Assembly (NCBI GenBank): GCA_950295325.1
Contig: OX485804.1
Coordinates: forward strand, 22,134,001 to 22,198,000
Origin: Polytrichum commune
Taxonomy: Eukaryota; Streptophyta; Polytrichopsida; Polytrichales; Polytrichaceae
Direction: 5' to 3'
DNA: 64,000 bases
In this document: positions 13,856 through 26,370 of the stretch, piece by piece
Numbering within the stretch: position 1 is the stretch's first letter
Layout of the letters: each line of letters opens with the position of its first letter
Made by a program: the position numbers and the translations under genes
Notes under the pieces: model-generated
The model's input: the letters and a program-made list of their open reading frames with translations, nothing else
The model's database searches: none
Told to the model about the DNA's origin: nothing

Positions 13856-14847
13856 TGTCAGATGGTCTAGATGAAGAAAAATCAATCATCAAAAATCTAA
13901 ATGTTAGAAAAAAATTTGCATTGGAAATTTTAATTCAAAGTCATAAATGACTGAAAAGAAAGTTACAATTGTATTTATGATATTCTATGTGCTTGAAGGA
14001 ATAAATATACATATACATATTTGGCTAATTTTTCAAAAATGTTTTGATGAACTGCACAAGTTCATTAAAATCTTTGTGTTTTCCACTCAAAAAAAAGTAC
14101 TCCTAGTTTGAGAAACCAACCCTGAAACTTGAGTGCAAAATCTCAAGTCCAAAAACTAGGTGTTTTGGACTCGAGTGCCTTAAACTTGACCTCTAATACA
14201 AGCCCACCCTTACTCTCTATCCGAGCTCAACCATACATACAACATGGAGCTTCACCATGAGCACACCTCCTCAAGCGGAGTGTCGGTTAGAGTCCCGAGC
14301 CAACGTTCCTTCTCAAAGGGGAAAAAAACACATTAAAAACAAAACATGTGGTGGCCTCTAGGAGTACAAATGGGGAAAAAAGTGGGTAAATAATACTTTA
14401 GTGATGTGCCCGATTCCAAAATTGTCACCCCATGTACCGGTTTGGCCTCCACACAACACCCGTACACTTGTGAGCAAAGATTCGATCCGGGCCACCAACG
14501 CACGTCAATGCAACCGACCGTGAGTGGAGTTGCTTAAGTACCGGATTACTATACAAGTGCATGTGCTTGTGTTTAAAATAGCTTCACAATTAGCACACCT
14601 TTTTGTTGCACAATTAGATGAAACATTTCGGTCTAAAAATACCTAATGAGATGCGCTCCTTTTAGAGTTGTGAAAGTGGGGAGCAAGTACCGCTTGTCAC
14701 CCATGAGAAACATGAGGTATATATATGCTCCTATGATTGAAGTCGGAACATTGTGCAGTTCCTTGTGGTTATTTGATGTCCGGGGAGATTTTGGGACATA
14801 ATCCGTTGAGATCCTAGTCTTTTCACATTGAAGGCTCAAGTGTAAAG

Positions 14848-14860
14848 TGGGCTTAATGAA
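14848..14860. repeat. SINE target-site duplication (left)
   Basis: The 13-bp tgggcttaatgaa is repeated exactly at 15,234-15,246 on the other side of the SINE. Confidence 0.9.
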
Positions 14861-15233
14861 AGGCACCACGGGCCTTGGCTTGGTGGTTAGGGCTCATGGC
14901 CCCCAATGAGGAGGTTGTGGGTTCTATTCCCCATGTCGGCGTGGTGCTCACCACCTTAGTCCACCCAACTATGGTGGGGGGTCCTTGGACCTTGTTGTGT
15001 ATGGGTACCTCAAAGCCCTTTGGGGGGATACCATGTCCGGTATCTTCAAGGCACTTGTGGCTAGCTAGGAACTAGTATTGTGTGTCACTATAGTGTCCAT
15101 CCTCGAAAGGGGAGAGTAGTATTGTCCCAATGTCCCCTTGTCCAGTGGGCATCGGGTCATTGACATTACGAACGGACACTTTATTCACGCCGGCCCCTTG
15201 CTAAAAAGGGACTGGAGTTTCTATCTATCTATC
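14861..15233 (+). mobile_element. tRNA-derived SINE
   Basis: A 373-bp element bounded by a perfect 13-bp target duplication. Near its 5' end are RNA polymerase III internal promoter boxes: an A box-like tggcttggtgg (14,876-14,886) and a B box-like ggttctattcc (14,920-14,930), spaced as in tRNA genes. The 3' end is a short (ATCT)n tail instead of poly(A), as some SINEs have. The body is more GC-rich than its surroundings and has no coding potential. It depends on a LINE reverse transcriptase in trans. It inserted into an already present hAT-type MITE and is therefore younger than that copy. Confidence 0.88.
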
Positions 15234-15246
15234 TGGGCTTAATGAA
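15234..15246. repeat. SINE target-site duplication (right)
   Basis: Exact 13-bp copy of 14,848-14,860. Confidence 0.9.
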
Positions 15247-15456
15247 TTCAAGGAATATGGGGAGAAAGAAAGAAAGAAAATAAAATCTCGTTGGATGTTG
15301 ATATCTTTCGGTATTTTCATTTATTAGTTTCAGGTATGTTCTCTAATTTATTCTAAAATAATCAATGAACTTTTTTGAAGTCTTGAACTTCAACTGGTTA
15401 TTTTTCAAACTCAATCGGTTCGTTTGTAATTGGCAATCAATCCTCGCTGTTCATTG

Positions 15457-18439
15457 TAATTGTCTCACAAGGTATGCATGTTTGATATGGTTACCTTTTT
15501 CTTTCTTGTTCGTTATGAAGTACGACTTTGCTTTGCGAGTCCTAATTAATGTTTTGGCTTTGAATAGATATGAGTTTTTGTAGGTGATAGTTAGGGGGGC
15601 ATAACTTGGTCACATAGCTCCTCTCTCCCCAACCCCTGATTATGTTGCTAATATGAGCTTAGAATGGTTAACAAGTTTTTGAGCAAGTAGTTCAATCACT
15701 TTTAAAGACGTATTTTTTTGGTGTCCGACCATGGATCCCCATCTAACCACATAAAGCTCACATATAGCTATCCTTTTCATCTTAGTGACCGAATTCTTCA
15801 ATTGTGCCTTACTTTGAATGCTTTGACTTTGACAAGCTCTTCCGATCTCCTATATAATTCTAATGCCTTGAAATTTCTTCCAATAGGTGAGTTACGGAGG
15901 TCACTAAGTGGTCAAGTGATTCCAAGAACATGCGTGAAAGGAGAGAGGTCCGTAAACATTGGAACATAAGCAAGACATGGTCTCCTATTTTGTTTTTTAA
16001 TGAAGGCAACAAAGTGATATGTTACCTACAAATGCAACTATGCATCTAGGTGCATGGATATCCACAACTACCTAAGTCACATGCATTCTAACTTGAGGGC
16101 CAATTCATTCCATTTAAATTGATCAATTCTCGAAGTCTTTGATGTCATTTCCGGTCATTTTCAGGGTCTAGAATATTTTGTTGTGGTTTCACTTTCCTAA
16201 TGAATGAGTTTATGTAGATATCATGAGTTGAGTTTAGGTTCATGGCGTCCATGTAAACTCATTCGTTGTGAATGACATGGCTCTAGTATTAACAAGTCCC
16301 GGACATGTTGAGTGACGATTTATTCCAACTCAATCTTGCTAGACTAATTTGGGGTCATTGATGCCATGGCCATAGTTACAACAACTAAAAATCATTAATT
16401 TATAGGTCATGGAAAAGTTTGATGTGTTTCCAACTTCCTAATGGATTAGTTTACGACAACACCATGGAACCTTGGCCAAAATGTATTGGTAAACCTTCAT
16501 GACACCTACCGAAGGGGAAGTGAAGATGCTACCACAATTGTAGAGCCCATTGATTCTTAACATAAGAACAAATAACTCCTAAATCGGGGTCAAAGACTCC
16601 ATATTAGTTTATCAAGATTAAATTGGAGTGAATAAGCCACACAAATCTTATGGGGGTGCAAGCACGGTCAAGTGTACCGAAAAAGTGCTCCGGTACACTA
16701 AGAACATGCATTGTTTGGTAAAATGCCAAAAGTAGTAGCAAAGTGTTGTTTAAATTGGATTTTTTTTCCATGGTGGCCTCTATTGTTGTGTTAAATAATC
16801 AAATATAGAATACCAAGATGAGATCTTCAAAACTTATTATTAAAAGTGATGCTCAAAAGAAATGGCTAAATTTGGTCTTTGACAAAGAATTCAAAAGCTT
16901 AAATATTTTAAAGTTGGATTTTTTTACGTTACATATTCCTTGAATTCATTGTAAACTCAAAGGCATCATTCCAATTTTTTTTTTAATAGGAGAACATCAA
17001 TTTGATGTAATTTTATCATTTTTAAACAAAATGTAGACAATTACTTGTTCAATTTCACCTGCTTGCATTGTCCTCTAAAATATGTAGATTTTTTCAACAT
17101 AAATTACTCGGCTTTGTAGATCAATCTGTTTTTGAATTGCTTATGATTGATGTTTTCATAGAAATCAAAGTTTGTATATGGTTTTGAATCGCTTTTACTT
17201 AACCTACACATGGTTCAGGAGTTGTCCACTGAACCGTCCTTACACCCTATAGGGACAGGTTTTGACCTTTTACCACACCCCTTAGTAGGTGTTGTGAACC
17301 TGAGGGTGGATTTCCATTAGGGTCCGGGTCCAATATACACCCCTAAGCAAACTTCACTTTCGGACTCAAAATTGCACCCACAATTGAAGATCAATTTCTC
17401 AAACTAGGATGAGTATTTTCTTGGGTGACGGCAACCAAGGTTGGGGCAGGAAAACAATGCCTCATTAGCACCGCTTCAGTTGCCGTCCTTTGGACCCTAA
17501 AACCCTAGCTTAAACTCCTTGGGTCCCAAACTATGCTCTAGCTCGACCAATAAGTTCACTCGATTTTGGAGTTTGTTTTAGCCTGAGACCCCTTAGACCG
17601 CATGGGGTCCACAACGTTGCTCTCAACCAATAGAAGTGCTTGATTTTGGAGTTCCTTGAGTCTTGAACCCTAGTGTAAACCCACCCCTAAATGCCAAACT
17701 GCAGTAATGGATACTTATTTACCAACGGCACACAATACAAAATACACTAGAAGCACCCCCCCCCCAACACACACACACGGAGTCGTTAACAACCCAGTCC
17801 TTTGCTTTCCTTCTTCCTCCATCAACACAAGTGGAGTGCGAGGGGTAGCCCAACCAAGCGTATTGATTCACGTTCAAAAAGGTGAAATCTACCCGGCGTG
17901 AACATTCTGCGAGCGGCCCGGCCCGACTGTCCGGCGAGACGGGAAACGGTCAGCCAGCGGAGACGAAAGCTCAGCTCAGCTCAGCTCGGAAGAAGCAAGC
18001 CATTATCATCATCGTCACCACCATCGTCGCAACAAACGGCCCGGGACCCAAATCTAAATTTTGAGCACCTCGGGAGCGTTGCAGTGGCACCGAATGATTC
18101 AAGGGCCGGGCGGAAGCTTTGCTACGACTCGCAACTGAGCACTCATCTCTAGGCCTCTGGATTTGGAGCAGAGCGGGCCAGGCACCAAATTGGGTGGGAG
18201 GGGCCAGCAGGCCGCGGAGAAGCAGGAGGGGAATCGATCGAAATAGACTCTGTAGTAGGCTGATTATGGTGTGTATGCGCGCCGGGGATTGGCGGCGCAG
18301 GCAGCAGGCGAGTTGGAAGATTTTTCGTCATCAAGATTATTTTTCGTCGTCACGAAGAGGTTCGACTCATCAGAAGAGGGGGGGCCGGGGCTAGGTCGGT
18401 TCTTTATAAAGAGACGTGTGGGGATTGGAGCGGGGTCGG
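15457..18439. other. Intergenic, then GC-rich 5' leader/promoter of the SAP-like gene
   Basis: No gene recognised to about 17,880. From there to the start codon at 18,440 the base composition turns clearly GC-rich (for example agctcagctcagctcagctc near 17,970-17,990), as expected of a promoter and 5' untranslated region. A tttataaa sequence at about 18,403 is too close to the start codon to be called a TATA box with confidence. Confidence 0.45.
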
Positions 18440-21400
18440 ATGGAGGACAATCTGCACGAGAAACCGAGGAAGGAGCTCAAGCAGCTGTGCACTCAGTTTA
18501 ATATCCGGACTGCGGGTGTGAAGGTGCATAACTTACAAAGCGATTCATTTCCTTTCCATTCCATTCCAGTCCAGTGTTCTGGGTTTCTTCTTGGAGTGGT
18601 GTTTGAGAGAGAAACTGAGGGGGCTGTATCGCGGTTTAGTTTTCTCTTTTCTTTTTCTGCTTGCTGCTGGAGGGGTTGCGGTGGTTCTTGATGAATTAGT
18701 TCCAAGGTTCCAAGAGTTCCAAGAGTTGCTTTGTGTTGTGATGCAGGTTCGAGGATAGGATTGTTTAGATTGATGGCTAATATGACGTGGTCTTTGTTGA
18801 TACGTTTTCTGTAGCATGATGAGCTCGTCCGTTTGCTGCGGAACAAGCTGTACCCTGCGGTGCCGGAGACACCAAGGTATTTGACTTCTTATGATGAGCA
18901 AATTTTCAGAATTCATTTTCCCCTCCTCAGTGCAATATTTACGCCGTCAGGGCTTGATCTTGACGGCAGGCGCAACACGTCCTACGTCTTGAAGTTGAAG
19001 TTGGTTCAAGCTCATCATGAACAGCACAGGCGACGCATCATGATGAGTAGCCCAGTCGATGGTTGAGAAGTAAGATTGAGCTTCGAATTGGAGTCGAGTG
19101 TCAACCATCATGATGTTGTGCTTTTGGAGCGGTGCGGGGATGAATAATCGGTTTGGTATCTTCGAATGACTTTGGTTGGAACAGGTCACCCAAGGCGCGT
19201 GGACAGAACAGCACGAAAGCAAATGGTGCGGGTGAGTCTACGTCGAGTGAGAATGGTGACTCTTACAGGACGCCAAAGAAGTCTGCCAGTTTGGGGAGGT
19301 CCCTGCGCACTCTCTCGCACGAGGTACTTTATCTCTAGCTCCAATTTTATTGCTTACATCCTGATGCACTTAGTTTAGTTTTGATCATTTCTTGTTGTCT
19401 ACAGCTTCTCCAAATTCATAACATACACGTGAGAACAGAGATTCATTGGCTGTGTAGAAATTTAAAGTATGCGCGGGAAATATATTCTACGAAATGAAAT
19501 CGATATGTAACTTCTCCTATCGTTCACAAGTTCCTCGCACCTGCTCGTACCAGTATTCCTTCTTTGTGAAGCTTCCCGCAAGATAGTTTGTAAACCTTAG
19601 TAGTATGAACTCAATGGTACGCACCAGGTACAAATCTCTAGGTCCAATTCTATCGTATACATCCTGCGTTCAGTTTAGTTGAGTTCATTTCTTTGCCCTC
19701 TGTCTCAGCTTCTCCAATTCAGAACATATACCTACGTACTAAGATTCATTGAAACGTGTAGAAATTCAGTGTATGCGTGGGGATAAGACGAATTGAAATC
19801 AATATCTCAACTCCTATTGTTCACAAGATCATAGTAGCCGGTCGTACCTGTATTCCTCCTTTGTGAAGCTTCCGGCGAGATAACCTTGTATACATCAGTA
19901 GTTTGAAACTCAATGGTACGAACGAGGTACACGCTCTAGGGCCAATTTTATCGTTACATCCTGGTTTAGTTTAGTTTAGTTTAGTTCGTTACTTTTCAGG
20001 CTCTACAGCTTCTCCAAATTCAAAACTTATACCTAGAAACGACGATTCATTGAAACGTTGTAGAAATTCAAAGTATGCGTAGGGAACACTACGAAATGAA
20101 CTTTATGTGTAAATTGCTCCTATCGTTCACAAGATCCGCGTAGCTGTTCCTACCTTTATCCCTTCTTTATGAAGCTTTCCGCAAGATGTTTCTCTACCTC
20201 AGTAGTTTGAAACTCAATGGTATGCACGAGGTACGATCTCTAGGTCCAATTTAGCGTTTACACCGTGCGTTCAGTTTACTTTGATTCATTTGTTTTCTTG
20301 TCCTCTACGTCTTGTCCAAATTCAAAACATATACCTAGGAACATAGATTCATTTCAAAGTGTAGAAATTTAGAGTTTGCGTGGGGAATGCGACGAAATGA
20401 GATTGATATTTCAACTCCTATCGTTCGTTCACAAGATCCTCGTACCTGTATTCGTTCTTAGTGAAGCTTTTTCCGCAAGATTGTTTTGTATACCTCAGTA
20501 GTAATTCGGAACTCAATGGTGCTGACTCCGAGCCTCCTCATTGTTCTTCTTGCCTTTTATAATGATTCCAATTTATCCTAGGTTTAGTTTACTTTCAGTT
20601 CATTTCATGTCCTCTACAGCTTCTCCATATCCAAAATATATAGCTAGGACCATAGTTTCATTGACAAATGTAGAAATTTAGAGCATACGTGGGGAATACG
20701 ACGATGAAATTGATATATCAACTTCTCCTTTTATCGTTCATGAGATCCTCGTAGCTGATCTGTATTCATTCTTTGTGAAGCTTTTTCTGCAAGCTAGTTT
20801 GTGTACTGGTTCAGTACATTTGAAATTCAATGGCGCTGATTCCGAGCCTTCTCACTGTTGTTCTTGCCTTTTAGAACGAGTCGCCGAGGGATGCGTGGAA
20901 GCCAAAAGCTTTTCAACCGGATTCAGGGATGCTACGAAAACCACTGCTGACGAAGTCAAACACCACACCAGTTAAACGATCAGATTACGTGCGGAAGAAG
21001 GTGTATCCAGGAGTTGACACGCCCGCGCAAGAGAATACCTATGTCACTCAATCCTCTCTCAGAAGGCTGTGCCAAATAAACGCATCCCCTCTTGCAAACA
21101 AGAACAAAGCTATGGCTGGTAATAATGGTGAGCAATCGCCTGCAGCCTCACCCTCACAGCCCCCGGCTATCACACCATTCATACCGGAAGCAAACACATC
21201 GGCAAATATGTCTGAATTAGGCGCAGCAGCAGGCAGTCCACGTGGGTCACAAGATGAAGCAAGCAGGGCGGCCATGGAGCCAATTAGCGATGCTGGGTCG
21301 GAAAATTTGGGCAGTCCACGCGTATCAGAAGCTGATGTTATGTCAGAATCTGATGAGTTTCGTAGCGTGGGTGAGTCTCATTCGCAATCAAGGTTCGGTT

Positions 21401-24251
21401 CTCATCCGAAAGATATCCAAAACCGGGCATCCAGTAGACTCTCCCTATTTTCTGTGGCAAGTGCTTTGTCTTTCGCCACCGCAGGGAGTTGGGAGAGAGA
21501 GTTAGAAGAGTTAAAAGGTTTTGAGCATGATCTCTCGGAAGCCGGTGGTCACGAAATTGGGTCATCGCAGGCCGGACAGTCTATAGATCAGGAGATTGCG
21601 GCTGCTAAAGCTAGGCATAGACACCATAAACATCACAGCACGACAGAGAATTTGTTCCCGGATTCCTTCGAGGGTACAGATTTTTTGGTGGGTGGAGCAG
21701 ACGCGACGGACTTGTCGTTCTTAGAAGCAGGAGCTGCTGATCCAGAAGAGATAGGCGGGGCACATCATGATGAGGATCAACATGAGAATGACGAATTAGT
21801 TAAGCAGCTCAATCCTCTTGAGACTCACATGGCACATGATTACGTCAACTACAATCGTGGATCCGGTGATACGGGAGAGGAGCAATTACACTCGACATCA
21901 GGTGATGCTGCTGTGACTGACATTACGGAAGACCGGGGTGACGATATTGGAGACATTCAAATCACGCCAGCTGCAGTGCCATTAAAAGAAGACATCATCT
22001 CTTCTCAAGAATTTCCTCCCCTTGGAGACGGCATTCCACCGGAAGCTCTTGAGGATAATAGAGGCAACGACGCATCATCAACGGAAGGTTTGAGCCATGG
22101 CCATGGCTCAGAGGACGAATCGGCAGCGAGAATGCTACTCTCTCCTTCCGATGGAGACGTTGAAGGAGTTTCCAACACTACAGGAACGACGCAAAATAAG
22201 GATGTTACTTCTGCTAATAACTTGGCAGATGACAGCGGACGGGGGGGTGATGACACAATCATCGCTGGACCTTCTTCAGAAGCAGAAAAGGAAGCAGTAG
22301 ATGACATGCTACAACCTGGTTCTTCCAGTAGTGAAGTTCCATCTCATTTTGTGGAGAATGGGGGCCCAGAAGTATCTGCTTCACCCCCACATGAGAACTC
22401 GGCAAATGCAGACCCATCTGTTGACCAGGGTCATACGATGCAAGAAATGGGCAGTAACAAGACATCCGAAGAGGAAATCATAGCAGCTGCAACAATTACA
22501 GGGAGTGTGGAGGGTGCTCCGGGAGAGGTAATTTCTCCCGAAGTAGATCCTGTCTCGATTCCGGAAAGTGAAGCTCCTCCGTATGATGTCACCAAAGCTG
22601 TTGAATGCACTTTCACATCGGTCCGAGATGCAGCAGAAGTTGGATCCAGAGATGGAGAAAGGGAGGTTGCGCCGGACTCTGGAACTTCGAAAGAAGTCGA
22701 CGAGGGTAAGACCTCTGCATCTCCTTCAATCATAGCTCTTGATGATCATAGGGTCGACACAGTACCTGATTCTTCTACTCATGGTGAAACTGATGCCTAT
22801 GTACCCGAGGTCGTCAGAGTTTGGTTGGAGGAGCATGCAACCTCTTCTCCTGAACTTAATGATGTAGATCATGCAGTCTCGGGTGGTGAAGGTATGAGCA
22901 TCGATGAGAATGCACTTAGTTCTGCTTCAGCTTCACAAAGGCTGACAGATCAGGACGAAGGTGATGAAGATGACGACACAGAAATCCAAAAGTGTCTTGA
23001 ATATAATGCATCTTCAAATAATGTATTTGATGCCGTTGACAAGCTCCACAAATTGGGTCTTGATGAGGGTAAGAGTACAATTAAGACCGAAGACTTTAGA
23101 GACGGTGAGGATGCAGCTCCGCCTGTGCCACAGGCTGTTGAGGATTTGATAGAAGCATTGGAGACTTTCCCTCAGAAAATAAATGCAGATCCACCAGCAC
23201 CTTGTGATTTGCGTTCTGATATTGCCAACAATGATAATGGTTCTGCAAGTAATATTGCCTCTGAGCTGAATGCTGTTGGTGATGGTGATAAAGGGAATGG
23301 TAAAGGAGTTGCCGAGGAAACAGATGATGCCTCTACCTCTGAAACACATGGTCCATCATCAGACGATGCAGAAAACACACCGGTGGAGCTTGAGACGGCA
23401 CCTCAGAGCAGAGTTGAAAGTAACGGTGCAGATTCTCCCGAAAGTGAATATGGGGAACCGAGTAGTCAACTGTCAGAAGACTCTGAGGGTCTCAAGGATG
23501 TATGTACTGTTGAAGCTGAAGACCAAGTCTCAACCAGTGGAAACACAGAGGATGGTGAAGCTTCTACATCAAGAAGTTCTGAAGATCAAAGACAGATGGA
23601 TGCTGCTCTTCTAGACTTTACAAAGGGAGGGAGTACAGAAGCATCTCGCTTAACTGACGCGAAGGGACAAGGTGCCGAAGACTCTCAGGGTTTGGAGATA
23701 TTGCCTGAGAAGACCAATTCCGTGCAAGCCGTCAATTGCAGAAGTAATGGAGACATCCAAATTGCCCCACCTTCCATGGACGCTGAGGATAGTCATCCTG
23801 GAAAAGATATATCCTCGTCATCACGTCAAAGTAATGGAGACTTGAGATCAGAAAAGCCTGTTAGGGACAAGGGCGCAGCATCTACCAAGAAGACTGTTGC
23901 TTTCGCTCTGGAGCCGATAACCAGAGTGGAAATGGAAAGAAAAATTGATGAGAAAGATGAAAATCATGTCGGAGGCCTTAACGCAAGACCCGGTAGAGCT
24001 CAGGTTTGTGAAGCATTTGATATCCTCTCTATGTCGAGCTTCATTTTATTTGTTGCGTTGCCAAATGCTCTATGGAATCCTCAAGTACTTGTTAGAAGTG
24101 TTCATTGTACGCAAATCGCCTACTTGTCTCTTGATTAGTGTTCATTTACTCAATAGAAACCGCCTACTGTTTTCCATGGGTAGATAACGAAGCAAGAAAC
24201 AATCAGGGAAGCTTTTGAGCAATGAAGTGAATAAGAGAAAAGTCCGTCGAG
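18440..24251 (+). CDS. SAP-like N-terminal protein with a long acidic disordered region
   Basis: Five-exon model: 18,440-18,523; 18,815-18,876; 19,185-19,323; 20,875-24,003; and probably 24,197-24,251. All donors are GT and acceptors AG, and phases agree, giving 1138 codons before the last exon. Exons 1-2 encode PRKELKQLCTQFNIR and then HDELVRLLRNKLYP, two amphipathic helices like the SAP-type DNA/chromatin-binding fold seen at the N-terminus of several plant nuclear proteins. Exons 3-4 start with basic, proline-containing stretches (SPRDAWKPKAF, KRSDYVRKK). About 900 residues rich in E, D, S, G and A follow, with no recognised domain and probably disordered. Near the end is TKKTVAFALEPITRVEM. 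The start ATG is chosen because it opens exon 1 in phase. The C-terminus is unsure: the likely last exon reads KQSGKLLSNEVNKRKVRR, a basic tail. Probably nuclear; function unknown. Confidence 0.75.
19316..20874 (+). repeat. Tandem repeat (about 5 x 305 bp) filling intron 3
   Basis: The intron between exons 3 and 4 consists of about five diverged copies of a 300-310-bp unit. The anchor 'ctccaaattcaaaacatatacc' recurs near 19,403, 19,711, 20,011, 20,313 and 20,622. Each unit junction in copies 1-4 retains a (G/C)AG|GTAC splice-donor-like sequence (19,321; about 19,627; about 19,925; about 20,229). The fourth-to-fifth junction (about 20,510-20,575) carries a near copy of the true acceptor region (gactccgagcctcctcattg) but with the AG lost. 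Confidence 0.85.
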
Positions 24252-25999
24252 GTAAACGAGAAGAGTGTAAAAAGCTTTCTAGCTTTCTTACATGTGGTTG
24301 CTACTACTGTGGCTTGTTGCCTGCAATGCATGTCTATTTTTTAGAGGTTTATTGATGAACCTGTCGTGCACAACTTTTTGCAGGATCCGCATGAGAAAGA
24401 TGACTTGGAGGCGAGGGTAACCTTTCCACTTTCGTTGGTTCTTTGGTGCTCCGAGTTATGTTCATCACTATTTCATCATCCTAGGGACTCTGCCCGTTAC
24501 TAAAATGGGCTATTGGTAAGTGTTTAACACCTTTCCGAGTGAACGCTTTGCCATGCACACACTCTTCTTTAGATTGAGGACATCCTTATAAGCACAGGCC
24601 TCTTGGAATTGTGTCCTCAATGTGAACTCATATTAGGGTGTCCTGTCTCATCCCAAGTGGTGATCCTAAATTTTACTTGTCTTCTCACCAGGCATGGATG
24701 ATCAAGGACAATGGATTGGCAAAGAAGAGAGTTTTTGAGGACTTGCGTTTCACAATTGTCATCGTTTATGACCTGGGGAGGTGGAGTTCCTCCTCGTGTA
24801 TATTTTTGATGAAAACCTAATGAGCCATGTCTGCGCATTAGCCGTAGTTATAGGACTCAGAAAAAATTCCACTTCAAGTAGGTAGTCACAGCATTCCCCC
24901 AAGAGTAACGGTGGGGATTACATGTGCCGAAGAGTGCTGCCCCTCTTCGGTGCAAACAGTCAGTGTATAATTTTGAGCGGAGTGGTCACTAGAAGGTGAC
25001 TTACTTGAGGCACATGTATCAAACGGAGCTTTTTAGAGGTATACCAACTGTGACTATAAATTAGAAGTATCTGAAGGTGTAACTGTATTGTATTATTATT
25101 GTGTTCTGAATATCACAATGGTAGCACAAATCTACCTTCTGAGATTCAGGTGCCATTCTTTTGTGCTCTTCTGGTGTTTCGTAGAGCTCATTTCCCTTGG
25201 TAAGAGACATCTTTAGACAGGGAAAATGTCTTAATAGCGATCTCTGCAAGGAAACATATTAATGCATCTTCCAAAACTCTTTTCCAGATTTCATTGTCAA
25301 TTATCTCCTGTCTGTTGACAGTATTAATTCAGCAAAGTATACATGTATACCATGTAACGAACGATCAGTGTTTACGGTTTAGGGTTTATACGGGTTTTAG
25401 ATTGGTATCGTCTTTTTTTGATACCATTTGGATATCTATTATGATAATTTTGCACATTTTGATACTAGTAGGGTATGGGTATTTGATGATACTTTTGTTT
25501 TGAATACCATGCGGGTCTATACTCCATGCAAAAACTATCATAACTAGGGAAAACTTTCATACCCTAGTATCAATATGGTTTAGAATGGTGTTGACTTAAA
25601 TAATAATTTGGGTATACAAAGATTGTCTCACCTTGACATACCCACCAAATATCAATATCTTATTGGCATTACAATTTTTCGCTGATGCAATAGCAAAACA
25701 ACATCATTGGCATGGAAGTTCTGAATATAAGTGGCAAGGGGTTGATTCAGAGTAAGAGTGTGGTGTCTGCTATTATTAGGTTTTGCTGAATTTTGTAACA
25801 GATTGAAAGTGCTGTAAAGTGATGTAATTTGAGCTGAGTTGATTTTGTAAAGCTCAGAATGTAGGAAACTATATTAATTGCCGTGCATATGTAACCTTAT
25901 CAAGGATTTGAACCTCCATACCCCAAGTGTTTTTTCACTTCCTCAATTATCATGCATATCGGCTTGTAAACATTTGAGAAAAGGTATCCATCGCTACTA
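24252..25999. other. Downstream region of the SAP-like gene
   Basis: Likely 3' untranslated region at first. A possible small extra exon, with acceptor tttttgcag before about 24,384 and donor after gcgagg near 24,417 (DPHEKDDLEAR), lies here, but its phase does not fit the preferred last exon. Nothing else recognised. Confidence 0.4.
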
Positions 26000-26370
26000 C
26001 ACTAAATGTGATATTTAGTGTCTCCATTTTTAATTGTCTTGCTCGATACTAATTGTAAAGCGTGGTATAGTGTCACCAACACTAAATGTTAATCCAACAT
26101 TATTTGTCATTCCTTGTAAATTTGTTTGGGGATAATAGATTTACAGTGTTGTAATTATTGTCACTTACCAAGTGATTTTTCATCCAAATTTCAATCATCC
26201 ATGACAGTATTCATCACAAGTTGCTGACAAGAGAAGGTAGGGTTTTGACCAATGGATGAACTCATCCATCATCCATTACACTATTTGTTCACTTATTCAT
26301 AAGAAGTGTCATCCGAAAAGTTGCCATAGTGACATAAAATACCATATGGCACTAAATATCATATTTAGTG
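26000..26370. mobile_element. TA-flanked MITE, copy 2 (inverted relative to copy 1)
   Basis: A 371-bp element flanked by TA (25,998-25,999 and 26,371-26,372). It is the reverse complement of the copy at 9,423-9,794 over its whole length with scattered substitutions. Both ends read CACTAAATATGATATTTAG or a close variant. Non-coding. Confidence 0.8.

Larger units (their letters stand above)
10892..14770. other. Intergenic, microsatellites and palindromes only
   Basis: No gene recognised. Contents are the simple repeats and palindromes listed separately. The stretch around 14,090-14,200 is weakly similar to repeats near 17.3-17.7 kb and 28.1-28.5 kb (shared wording around 'ttttggac' and 'gaaccctaatataaac'). 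Confidence 0.5.
14771..15456. mobile_element. hAT-type MITE, copy C, split by a SINE
   Basis: The left part (to about 14,847) begins GATGTCCGGGGAGATTTTGG. The right part (from about 15,300) carries the same interior and end as the other copies (AACTTCAACTGGTTATTT ... TTCATTG). The roughly 450 bp between is explained largely by the SINE at 14,861-15,233. A short A/G-rich stretch (15,260-15,285) also intervenes. Confidence 0.7.

Noticed and set aside
14870-14935. Possible tRNA gene
   Set aside because: A and B boxes are present, but the sequence does not fold as a cloverleaf by inspection and is part of a 373-bp element with target duplications, so it is a SINE head.
18402-18409. TATA box tttataaa for the SAP-like gene
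   Set aside because: It lies only about 31 bases before the start codon, which would leave almost no 5' leader. Start-site data would be needed.
24004-24138. Extension of the long acidic frame to a stop at 24,138
   Set aside because: The composition changes sharply after CAG|gtttgtg at 24,003 to hydrophobic, intron-like sequence, and a downstream acceptor in phase exists. It is treated as intron read-through.
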